Position numbers and translations under genes: made by a program. A stretch of DNA of 64,000 bases, from NCBI RefSeq assembly GCF_963082655.1, contig NC_081555.1, positions 29,621,266 to 29,685,265 of the forward strand, given 5' to 3'. This document shows positions 36,847 through 46,494 of the stretch, in pieces. The DNA comes from Stomoxys calcitrans (lineage: Eukaryota; Arthropoda; Insecta; Diptera; Muscidae). The notes below the pieces were generated by a model. The model was not told the origin of the DNA. It worked only from the letters and a program-made list of their open reading frames with translations, and did no database searches. Position 1 is the first letter of the stretch, and every line of letters begins with the position of its first letter.

Positions 36847-38312
36847 TTTATGCAGACACAACCGAAACACAACCGAGTAACTTGACTGGTGTGACCATTT
36901 TCTAATCTTACTGCTGCGGCAGTAAGATTAGTAAATGTAGTCTAATCACAATTCGACACCAACCATCATCGTCGGAGTTACAATAGGGATCCAAAAGTCG
37001 TATTTCGACTAATACAATTAATCTCCTTTTTGAATAAAAAAGTCGAAAACTCGAAGTCGACTTTCACTATTTAAGAAAACAGTCGAAAAGTCGATTTCCC
37101 TCTGCAAAAGTTAAAAAGTCAAAAAATTTACTTTTTGCAAAAATCAACTTTTTATCAAAAAAGTTGAAAAAACGAATTTCGGCAAAGTCCAAAATAGATT
37201 TTTTGTCGCAACTTTAAGTAACAGCCTTGTTTGTTTGTTTACTTTATAATTGGGATTCATTATCCTAATTATTGCTCACTTTGTAGTTAATTGCTAGTAT
37301 GATTCACCTATCTAGATTCAATATTAACGGCATCATATAGTAGAACGTGGAATAGTAGAACCTGGCCTTTGAGCAGTAGTTGTCACTTAATCTATAATTC
37401 CCTCTGCGGTCCAGTAGAACTTTACCTATTGCATAGGCCGATTGATCATCTGGCACCTATTCTACAACTCCCTCTGCGAACCAAAATAACTCTTAATTAG
37501 CCATGGTGTGTTATTTTTATAAATCACTGTTTAAATGTTATTTGTTAGTATGTAGGTATGTATTACTCACATTACCAGCTGAGGTACTGTCTGTAGTACT
37601 ATAGAACCACGACTAACACGCCACATTCCGGAATTCGGTTTGCACGCGCTCTCCACGCATGGGGAGGCGCCCCCTCGGCCGGCAGGGGCGGGTGGAGAGT
37701 CGTAGGAACGAACTAAGCTACAATGAATGGCGAGAAAAGTCAAACAATCAGGTAATATGGTACCAGTTTGTTGCGAATAGTTGGGCCGCTTTAATGATGT
37801 GGGTAAGATAAGAAGTTTCAATCATATGGTTAATGGTGCGAAAACTACAGTGGACAGGATGGACTGAGTCACTCGGGCAGAGGGACAAGTCAATTGTTCT
37901 TCGTGACGGGCACAATAATTGCAACAAAAGCAATAAAGGCAATTCATGGCCTGATTGAATATTTCCGGCATTATTACGGCAGCAGGTATGCTATCTAGCG
38001 CCCCATTTGGTCGCTATATTCATGTCTAAGATTAGCATACAAATATGCCAAAAGTCTATATAGAGACGAGGTAGAATTTATACACAAGCTTTGCAAGGCA
38101 AGTTAAGCGATTCTACACTGACAATAGACGTGTCCAATGAACCGACAGACTTAACAAGTGGGCCAGTTTAAGTTTGAAAGTTTAGATGGACAAGGTGCGG
38201 GTCTCATAATAGAAAGTTGAAAGACTGTGTATCAGAAGCCATGTTGCTGGGGGGTAATAAATCACCGCTTCTGCGGGTGACAGAGACTATAGTCTACTAA
38301 GGACACTGGGAG
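36847..38312. other. Intron DNA: AAGTCGA-rich tract and a GC-rich hairpin
   Basis: About 36,990-37,210 is low-complexity with repeated AAAAGTCGAAAA/GTCGACTT words. 37,649-37,699 holds CTCTCCAC...GTGGAGAG around a GC-rich loop. ORFs at 37,567-37,942 (minus) have no recognisable domain. No gene is supported. Confidence 0.5.
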
Positions 38313-38625
38313 GCAACCGTAGCGCAGAGGTAAGCATGTCCGCCAATGAGTCTGAACGCCTGGGTTCAAATCCTGGCGAGACTATCAGAAAAAAAATTTC
38401 AGCAGTGGTTTTCCTCTCCTAATGCTGGCAACATTTGTGAGGTACTATGCCATGTAAAAACTTCTCTCCAAAGAGATGTCGTACTGCGGCTCGCTGTTCG
38501 GATTCGTCTTTAAAAAGGAGGCCCCATATCATTGAGCTTAAACTTGAATCGGACTGCACTCATTGATATGTAAGAAGTTTGCCCTTGTTCCATAGAGGAA
38601 TATTCATGGGCAAAATTTATTGTAT
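38313..38625 (+). repeat. tRNA-derived SINE, most complete copy
   Basis: The head GGCAACCGTAGCGCAGAGG has a match to the Pol III A box (TAGCGCAGAGG, consensus TRGYNNANNNG). It is followed 37 bases later by a B box (GGTTCAAATCC within CTGGGTTCAAATCCTGG). The body has CTCCTAATGCTGGCAACATT, CCATGTAAAAACTTCTCTCC, CTTGAATCGGACTGCACTCA and the tail GGAATATTCATGGGCAAAAT. At least seven other partial copies in the window define the family. Confidence 0.85.
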
Positions 38626-38939
38626 TTGTACTAAGGATACTCAACTGTTATGACGGGCACCCAATCTTTGGGTTGATCACCATAAATGGTCGACTAGGGG
38701 TCCTCGATTTTGGAGGGTTTTCAACCCGTCTACTATACAAACAATGTAATAATACTTGTAAGAGGTAGGAATCCGAATCAGCTATGCAGAAGGGCCAAAG
38801 GGTATTGGAGTTGGCTGACAACCGAAATGGGCCTGAATCCCAGGATAGTTCACTGACACTACAGGAGCGTGATTAGACCAAGACTCAGTAGTTTGGTGCA
38901 TAGGTTCAGAAAACATGTCGAGGCGTTGAGGACCATGCA

Positions 38940-39258
38940 TATCATGGCAAAATGCAAATTTGTCCATGAAAGAACAGGAACAAACTTCTAACACATCAAT
39001 GAGCTCTGTCCGATTCAATTTTATGATAAGAGCCTCCTTTTCATAGCCGAGTTCGAACGGTGTGCTGCAGTGCGACATATCTTCGTGGAAAAGTTTTTAT
39101 GTGGCTGTCATACCAAATGGTTCAGTACCTCACAAATGTCGCCAGCATTAGGAGGGGATAAACACCGCTGAAAATTTGTGGATGCTCTTGCTAGAATACG
39201 AACCCAGTCGCGCAGGGTCATAGGCGGAAATCCTAATCTCAGCGCTACGGTGGCCTTC
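38940..39258 (-). repeat. tRNA-derived SINE copy
   Basis: The minus strand carries the whole body (TCAATGAGCTCTGTCCGATT, GCGACATATCTTCGTGGAAA, CAAATGTCGCCAGCATTAGG) and a head whose reverse complement reads GCCACCGTAGCGCTGAG (A box) with a degraded B box. Confidence 0.82.
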
Positions 39259-39261
39259 CTA

Positions 39262-40810
39262 AGAGGGCACAGTAGACTGTTCTAGATATCCGGCCCATAG
39301 ACATACAGATTAAGTATGAAACGGCCACTACGGCTATAAGACTCATGGCGATTGGAGGATGGGAGCAGGTCATGCCATCGCTTTACAATCGAGGCGTCGA
39401 AAGGAAGCCTGAATGGTTTCGGATCGGATACCTGAAACGACACTTGGTGACTAGTGCAAAGGCACGGTCTTGGATTAATGGAACTCTGGTATTACCATCT
39501 GGAAGTCTATGCTACGCAGATGAATCAAAGCTGGAAGATGGAATCGCCCAGTAGGTCTACATTGAGGACTCAGGGACCGAGATCTAATTCGGACTGCTTG
39601 GCCATAATACAGTCCTGCATACGAAGATCAGTGCGATGACGAAATGCATGAGGTAGTGTGGTGTTACAGCTATTACGTCGAATGTTAAACTCTCAATGGA
39701 CAATAAATTGGCCATCAGGACTATAATAATCAGAAAAAGTCACGAACAGTCTAAGAGTGTAAGAAGGATGTTTACGGCTTCTCTGAAGATGGTAAGATCC
39801 GCGACGTTTGAGTTCCGAGTACATCGAATGTGAAACACTTTACGAACAGAAAATTGGCCATCGGGACTATAGTATCCAGGGAAGGTCACGAACAGTCTAG
39901 AAGTGAAAGAAGGAGGTTTACGCCTTCTATGAGGATGGTAAGATTCTCGTAGTTTGTGTGCCGAGTACATTGAATGTTAAACTCTTTATGGACAGTAAAT
40001 TGGCCATCGGAATATATAATAATCAGAAAAGGTCACGAAAAGTCTAGGAGTGTAAGAAGGAGGTTTACGCCTTCTCTGAGATTGGTAAGATCCGCGTCGT
40101 TTGGGTGCCGAGTACATCGAATGTGAAACACTTTACGGATAGTAAATTGGCCATCGGGACTATAATAATCAGGGAAGGTCACGAACAGTCTAGGAGTATA
40201 AGAAGAAGGTTTACGCCTTCTCTGAGATTGGTAAGATCCGCGTCGTTTGGGTGCCGAGTACATCGAATGTGAAACACTTTTCGGATAGTAAATTGGCCAT
40301 CGGGACTATAATAATCAGGGAAGGTCACGAACAGTCTAGGAGTGTAAGAAGAAGGTTTACGCCTTCTCTGATGGTAAGATCCGCGTCGTTTGGGTGCCGA
40401 ATACATCGAATGTGAAACACTTTACGGGCAGTAAATAGGCCATCAGAACTATAATAACCAAGGAAGGTCACGAACAGTCTAGGAGTGAAAGAAGGAGGTT
40501 AACGCCTTTTCTGAGAATGGTAAGATCCTCTTCGTTTGGGTGCCGAGTAAGGGAGAACGAAAGGGCAGACAGTCAAGAGTCACGGTGCTCTTGATGAATT
40601 CAATGCCTTCAAGAGCGTCGCAGTCCGAGAAAAGGGAGTGGGTAACTAACGCGCATGCAATACTGAATATCTGATACGGTCCGCAGGGCGATAAAAGTGT
40701 TATGGGGAGATCCGGATAATGAAAAGAAAAGGCTATAAATGAGAGAAAACAGGAAGGAGGCCAGTATGGGTTTTGGTAACTAAACGAGTCACATGGTACT
40801 ATGGGAGACA
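39262..40810 (+). pseudogene. nLTR-1-like RNase H fragment carrying a tandem amplification
   Basis: 39,290-39,690 resembles 1,018-1,440: the connection region, then a CTACGCAGATGAATCAAAGC segment (YADESK in place of YTDGSK). The segment covering the next catalytic Asp is then repeated in tandem (see 39,690-40,560). Single-copy non-LTR sequence resumes at 40,550-40,810 (AAGGGAGAACGAAAGGGCAG, the Gly-Asn-Glu-Arg-Ala-Asp region). The antisense ORFs with MYSAPKRRGSY are shadows. Confidence 0.8.
39690..40560 (+). repeat. Six tandem copies of a ~146-bp RNase H segment
   Basis: The landmark AATTGGCCATCGGGACTAT and variants places GG at 39710, 39856, 40002, 40149, 40295 and 40438: spacings 146, 146, 147, 146 and 143 bp. 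Each unit continues with GGTCACGAACAGTCTAGGAG, GGTTTACGCCTTCTCTGAG and CGTTTGGGTGCCGAGTACAT. Other nLTR-1 copies have this segment once. Confidence 0.95.
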
Positions 40811-40834
40811 ATTGACAGCGGTATTAATCCATTG

Positions 40835-40955
40835 GTGAGGTATTCAACCTTTCAAACTTCTCTACCAAGTATTGTTAAACTTAAATCGGACAACACTTAT
40901 TGATGTGAGAGAAGTCTCTCTCGTTACTTTGTGGAATGCTCCTGGGCAAACTAAC
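40835..40955 (+). repeat. SINE 3-prime body fragment
   Basis: TTAAACTTAAATCGGACAAC, TTATTGATGTGAGAGAAGTC and GGAATGCTCCTGGGCAAAC parallel the last third of the SINE at 38,313. Confidence 0.65.
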
Positions 40956-41080
40956 AACAGTAATGGCTGATGACCTGCGGCAAAGCAAAATCAAACCTTG
41001 GTTATATGGTATTTAAAAAAATTCTAATAGTTCTGACTCAAACGTATCAGATAAATCTTTGCAATTCCGAACGTTATACT

Positions 41081-41338
41081 TAAGGTGGAGTTACATACTA
41101 AAAGTTAGTTACACACTAAAAATGAAACTCTACCAACAAATCCCACAAATGCAACGCGCGAAAGTTAAACAATTTTTAACTTTGATGCCAAAAATCACTA
41201 TTTCACGTATGGCAACACAGAACGACGCTCGAGTTCAATCGTCAAAGTTAAAAATTGTCCAACTTTTGCGCATTTGTGGGATTTGTTTGCAGATTTGCAT
41301 TTTTAATGCGCCCGCTTAGTATGTAATTCCACCTTTAA
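41081..41338. mobile_element. MITE with ~100-bp terminal inverted repeats (third type)
   Basis: The left end TTAAGGTGGAGTTACATACT and the reverse complement of the right end, TTAAAGGTGGAATTACATAC, are matching termini; similarity continues through ACAAATCCCACAAATGC and ACAATTTTTAACTTTGA. Total length is 258 bp and the interior is non-coding. The flanks allow a TTA target duplication around AGGTGG...CCACCT (Harbinger-like) or TTAA (piggyBac-like). Confidence 0.8.
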
Positions 41339-42229
41339 CTATATAAGGGGAAAAGCAAAGAAAACATTGCTTACAACACAAACTATTCTGTATTTCCTCA
41401 TCGATTAACCCACGATAATCAAGCTTAAGTTTCCACCTAAAGTTCATCATATCTACGTTAGTATGTTTTTTAACTACTGTGTGTTGTGTAAGTTTTTAGC
41501 TTCTCGAGACCCTAGTGCGTACCAAAAAAAGTCTATTTAGTCTAACATCAAGAACTGATTTCTTCACGTTCAACTAAAATCCAATCGAAATGCAAAAAAG
41601 CGTCAACAATAAAAGCTTTCCGTAAGTTAGAGATGCAAAGAGAGAAAAAACAACAGAAAACTAATAGACCAAACAGCAACAACAATTACAACAACGATAA
41701 GTCAACTACTGCAGCACATGCAAGCGTTTTCCTCCAATGTCGCGAATCAAACACACGCGAAAACGAATGCATGTGCTTACGAATAATTGCACAGACTATT
41801 TACTCGTACATCGTATGGATAGGCTTGTGCGTGTGTGTGTGCGCGCGAGTGAGTAGCACCGAAAATGCACACTCTAGAAAATACAAAGTGCAACAGCAGC
41901 GTTGACATGTGTGTATGTATAACCCATGCGAAATGAAATAGATGGGAGCAAATCAGTGTGTCAGTGTTGTCGCTGGCAAAAATGGTTTTTAGAATGAAAT
42001 TAGAAGATAACTTATGATGATTTCGATTGTGCAAAAAAGTTTAGCATTTTTTCAAAATGTTGCACTGAATTGAAATTTTGTGGTCGTTTGTCCAAACAAA
42101 TGTAACCCAAACACTGGGTGTAGTGGAAAAATGTTGTATTTCTTACATCGTGCCAAGTCTACGGTGGAGAATGTCGCATCTAAAATCAGCTTCTTCTGTT
42201 CAAGCAAAATTTGATTTGAGAAAATTACG
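41339..42229. other. Intron DNA: TATA-like motif and TG-rich tract
   Basis: CTATATAAGGGGAAAAGC directly abuts the MITE at 41,341 and resembles a TATA box in plus orientation; 41,831-41,850 is a GTGTGTGTGTGCGCGCG tract. No coding exon is supported; the overlapping ORFs at 41,633-42,034 lack domains. Confidence 0.4.
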
Positions 42230-42655
42230 GTATCTAAGGGTTTATATGGGAACTATATCAGGTTATAAACCAAATTAGACCGTACTAAGCACAGTTGTTG
42301 GAAGTTATAACAGAAAACTACGTGCAAAATTTCAGCCAAATCGGACAAAAATTTCGGCTTCCAGAGGCTCAAGCAATCAAATCGCGAGATCAGTTTATAT
42401 GGAATCATATGTAAATCTGAACGGATTCGGCCCATTTGCAATCCCCAATGACCTACATCAATTTTAAGTATATATTCAAAATTTAATGCGGCTAGCTCTG
42501 CGCATTCGACTACCTTCGTAATTTCGACAGACGGACGGACGGACATGGCTAGATCAAGAATATATATACTTTATAGGGTCTTAGACGAATATTTCCAGGT
42601 GTTATAAACGGAATGACTAGATTATTATACCTCCATACTGTGGTGGGTATAAAAT
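42230..42655 (+). repeat. Family A repeat, plus orientation, 5-prime truncated
   Basis: Two modules (GGGAACTATATCAGGTTATA, CCAAATCGGACAAAAATTTC) lead into GACAGACGGACGGACGG, TATATATACTTTATAGGGTC and the right end TGTGGTGGGTATAAAA. Confidence 0.82.
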
Positions 42656-42979
42656 GGAAAAGTTAACGCGTTTTATTTATCTAACGGCATATTAGATGCA
42701 ATGCTAGAAAGTTCTTTATCCAAAGACGAGGAAGCTATTTCGACCATATTATTTGGTCGAAATGACCAGAAACTAGGGGAAACGATCTACCATAAACCTA
42801 AAACGGACTGACCGATTGGGTATCAAATTATAGGACAGAGAGTACATTGTTTAGACTATTACAGCTCATCCAGCTTAGGAGAAGTCCAGTCAGACTTACC
42901 TAGAGATGGGATTTTACCGGGTAAACTCCCAATGAGTGGGTATTCACCCAATAAATACCCTTTTTGGGAATTTATATAT
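42656..42979. other. Intron DNA without recognised gene
   Basis: No known repeat or motif, apart from alternating GGGTAAACTCCC / GTGGGTATTCACCC words at about 42,910-42,950. Confidence 0.4.
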
Positions 42980-43654
42980 TTTCAGATATTTTGGTAACTG
43001 AAAAAATTTGTTGTATATAAACCTGATCTTCCGATCTCATAAAATCAGACTTTAGTTACATATAGCCGCTATAAAGAACAATCTCCAGACTTAAAGTCTT
43101 GAGGCAATAAATAGATGAAATTTGGCACAGTGAGTTTTGGTAGACCCCTAGCAACTTATAAGAGATGTGGGCCAGATCGGACCATATTTGCATATAGCTC
43201 CCATATATACCGACCGTTTATTACCAGATTTCGATTAAATTTGCCGCAGTGAATTTTGGAAAACCCCTTTCCATTCCTGTCAAATGTAGTTCAGATAGGA
43301 CCATATATGGATATATCGGCCATATAGACTGATCCCCGATATAGAGTATTGAGCCCATAAGAGAAACATTTTTCATCCGATTTCGATGAAATGTGTCACT
43401 GTAAGTTTTCGTAGACCCTTACCCATTCCTGTTAGATGTGGTCCAGATCGGACCATATTTGGATATAGCTGTCATATAGACCGATCTTCCGATATGGAGT
43501 GTTGAGCCCATAAAAGGACCATTTTTATCCTATTTCGATGATATTTGGCACAGTGAGATTTGGAAGACTTCTACACCTTTTTGTAAAATATGGTTCAGAT
43601 CGGACCATATTTTGATATAGCTGCCATATAGACCGATCTCCACTCCGATCCCCT
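42980..43654. repeat. Family F modular repeat
   Basis: Modules carry CAGATCGGACCATATTTGGA, GATATAGCTGCCATATAGAC and GAAATTTGGCACAGTGAG. CAGATCGG-type landmarks are at 43173, 43292, 43444 and 43596: spacings 119, 152 and 152 bp. The core is clearly related to the A module (GATATAGCTGCCATATAAAC) but the rest differs. Confidence 0.75.
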
Positions 43655-43865
43655 CCTTATGCTGGCTATATTTGTGAGGTACTGTACCATTTGGTATGGC
43701 AGCAATGTAAAAACTTCTCCACAAAGAGGTGTCGCACTGCGGCACGACGTTGGGAGTCGGCTTTGAAAAGGAGGTCTCTTATCATTGAGCTTAATTTGAA
43801 TCGGACAGCACTCATTGATATGTGAGAAGTTTGCTACTGTTTCTTAATGTAATGCTCAGTACGAG
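43655..43865 (+). repeat. SINE body copy, head missing
   Basis: ATTTGTGAGGTACTGTACCA, AAAACTTCTCCACAAAGAGG and TTTGAATCGGACAGCACTCA align with the SINE at 38,313 in order. The tRNA-like head is absent. Confidence 0.78.
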
Positions 43866-44024
43866 TACCAACGGCAGCCGTGTACCAACGGCTTGCCGAA
43901 CAACGACACCACTAAGAAGAGAAATTTTACAGGCTGATTAGGTCACAAATGACGCCTAGCACTAAAAGGGTATAACAGCTTTGCTGGGAATATACTGTCC
44001 CCCAGACACCACTTGTATGACACT

Positions 44025-44165
44025 ACTTGTTAGAGAAGTTTTTATATGGCTGGATACCTTACAAATATTGCTACCATTTGTAAGGGAATCACCACCGCTT
44101 AAAAATTGTTTTCTGATATTCACGACGGAATTTGGACGCAGGCTTTCGGCGTCATGGAATATCAC
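44025..44165 (-). repeat. SINE head-proximal fragment
   Basis: Minus-strand order: AGAAGTTTTTATATGGCTGG, ACCTTACAAATATTGCTACC, ACCACCGCTTAAAAATTGTT, then a B-box region (GGAATTTGGACGCAGGCTTT). It is degenerate. Confidence 0.6.
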
Positions 44166-44177
44166 AAATTCCCCCTC

Positions 44178-45203
44178 ATTATACCCACCACCAGGATGGG
44201 GGTGTACTAATCTAGTCATTCTGTTTGTAACACCTCGAAATATTGATCTGCGACTCCATAAAGTACATATATTCTGGGTGGTCTTGACATTGTGAGTCTA
44301 TCCATCCGTCCGTCTGTCGAAAACTTTATAGCGGTCTAACGCGTAAAGCTAGCAGCATTAAATTTTGCATACTTTTTATTGATTTAGGTCGATTGGGGAT
44401 TGCAAGTGGGCCATATCGGTTCAGATTTGGATATATACCCCATATAAAGCGATCCCATGATTTGACTTCTAGAGCCCCTAGAAGCCTCAATTTTCAATCA
44501 ATTTGGCTAAAATTTTGAACAAAGAGTTAAGTTATGACTTCCAACATCCACGCCTAGTATGATCCGAATCGGTCTGTAAACAGATATATCACCCTCATAA
44601 ACCGATACCCGGATTTGACTTCTAGAGTCCTTAGAATCCTCGATTTTCATCCAATTTGGCTGTAATTTGAAGCAAAGACTTGAGTTATGACTTCCAATGT
44701 CCATGTCGAGTATGATCCGAATCTGTCTATTAACAGATATACCCCCATATAAACCGGTCCCCGGATTTGGCTTCTTGAGTCCTTAGAATCCTCATATTTC
44801 ATCCGATTTGGCTGAAATTTGGAACAAGGACTTGAGTTATGACTTCCAACATACATGGCAAGTTTGATCTGAATCGGTCTGTAAACAGATATATCCCCCA
44901 TATAAACCGATCCCCGGATATGACTTTTTTAGCCCTTAGAGCCCTAAATGTTTACCTTATTAGGCCTAAATTTTGCCCAAAACCTATGCTATGACTTACA
45001 ACATCAGTGCCATGTTTTAACCGAATAGGTCAATATTTTGATGAAGGTCCCCCTAAGTACCTATATCCCGATATGACTTCTTCAAACCAAAATAATTCAT
45101 ATACAAACTCAGTTAATAAGGGTGCATTTTTAGAGGAATCCATGATGGTGGATACCAAAGATTCGGTTCGGCCGAACTTAGCACGCTTTTACTTATTTAA
45201 GTC
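44178..45203 (-). repeat. Family A repeat, divergent subfamily
   Basis: The left end TATACCCACCACCAGGATGG and right end TTCGGTTCGGCCGAACTTAG and CACGCTTTTACTT are both present. Modules carry TTGACTTCTAGAGTCCTTAG instead of the usual GAGCCTCTAGAGG. The antisense frames stay open for 65 and 84 codons with peptides such as SRSQIRGPVYMGVYLL. Confidence 0.83.
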
Positions 45204-45244
45204 TTAAAATGATACGATCGATCTACATGTCTATACCTACGCGT

Positions 45245-45690
45245 CCATAAAAATCAACTCGGCCTGTGTCGTCCCGAAAGGCTTCCGATTAACCAAGTTT
45301 ATTGACGGCTGCCCTCGGGCCCTCAAATCTTTTGCTCTTTTATCCTTCCTTACTCCGTTATGGCCCGGGACCCAAACCATGCAGATCGTCACACTCAGAA
45401 AAGGCGTTAATCTTCATCCTACATTCCATCAGTTTCCTGTTCAAGATCATTCCCAAGTATTTGACCTTTTCGGTTATCGAAATTGAGGAAACGTGGTGCA
45501 TCAAATCGGCCTACCTTCATCTACCTCGTGAAAAGCTAGATTTTAGCCTTCTTTGGGTTAACATTCAGACCCCTAGTCCATCCCAGTCGTATGCCATCTC
45601 CCTCTAAGACACTTTCGGCATTTCTGCATAGCTGATTTAGATCCCTATCCTTAGAAGAGTTACAATATCGTCTGCATAGCAGATTCCGAA
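45245..45690 (-). pseudogene. nLTR-1/3-type RT and RNase H scrap
   Basis: The reverse complement has an RT motif C segment (a Tyr-Ala-Asp-Asp-like CTATGCAGACGATATTGTAA) and a following DLNQLCRNAESVL-like stretch as at 16,100, then jumps by deletion into the late RNase H region (GTTTGGGTCCCGGGCCATAA) and the GACGGCTGCC segment shared with 14,740. Confidence 0.75.
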
Positions 45691-46337
45691 TTATCACAAC
45701 CTAATCACGATTTTACCAGGAATCTATGACCTGTAGCCTTTCCTGAGTGTTTATCATGTTCAAAATGGCCGTACTTCTTTCAAGCTGGCGCGTTTTAAGC
45801 CGCAGTGTCTAATATTAATATCTATAGGTTATATGTTCAATATTTCAGCGATTATACCTTTAGTTTTTTGAAAAGGCAAAAAAAAATTAAAATACCAATT
45901 TCAAGTTACAATCCACCTGAGCATACATTCTAATCAAAGGCCAATGCGGCAACCCTAATTGAAACACTCATACACAAATTGACATTCATACGTGCGAACA
46001 CATGCAAGTAGATATGCGTTATATTTTGCATTGAACAGACACCGTTGCGTCGCGAGAGAGTGAGTGGGATACCGCCCGCCACCTCCCGCAGAAAATGTGA
46101 CAGATTGTTGTAATAGAACGCTGCCAATCGACACAATGCCAAACATATAGAACAGCGCGGCTTCAACAGAACTTACATGCAAAGTGTGTATGTGCTTGTG
46201 TGTGTGTGTGCTGTTTGGGTTTGAGAATTTACTTGATTGCATACTGGCACTATGTCACGGTGGGGATATGTTGTTTGTAATGTTTGTTGGCTGGCTGGTT
46301 GGTTGGTTGGTTGTTGGATGATATTGTGGTTACTTAC
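45691..46337. other. Start of the large intron: short microsatellites, no gene
   Basis: It contains GTGTGTGTGTGTGCTG at about 46,197-46,212 and a GGTTGGTTGGTTGGTTG tract at about 46,297-46,315, just inside the donor site. Otherwise nothing was recognised. Confidence 0.5.
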
Positions 46338-46494
46338 CCGTATCTTTTGTTTCATTGGCCACCTCTTGCCAAGCTTTTTGTATTTCATCTTTTTTGCTAT
46401 ACTCAGGCAATGTGGAATTCCAGAGACAAGGTTTCGATTCTACCAGTTGCACAAATTTTACATTGAATACGGGATCATCTTTACGGCTGCTCAT
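46338..46494 (-). CDS. MADF-BESS domain protein, first coding exon (first half of MADF)
   Basis: This exon encodes residues 1-52: DDPVFNVKFVQLVESKPCLW then NSTLPEYSKKDEIQKAWQEV, the first helices of a MADF domain with its conserved Trp residues. It ends with one base of a split codon before a strong donor (GTAAGTAACC). The missing second half of MADF is in the exon ending at 25,989, in matching phase, which supports one gene with a 20,348-bp intron (25,990-46,337). The start was chosen as the first in-frame ATG (46494). The frame stays open upstream to a TAG about 75 codons earlier, with Ser-rich sequence, so an upstream coding exon or a non-AUG start cannot be excluded. Product: putative DNA-binding regulator. 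Confidence 0.85.

Noticed and set aside
38313..38400. Functional tRNA gene
   Set aside because: A and B boxes fit, but no clean anticodon arm or acceptor pairing is seen and the sequence continues into a repeated SINE body.
39740..40406. Three antisense ORFs (MYSAPKRRGSY...)
   Set aside because: They repeat at the 146-bp spacing because the DNA is tandemly amplified; the sense strand carries the RNase H fragment.
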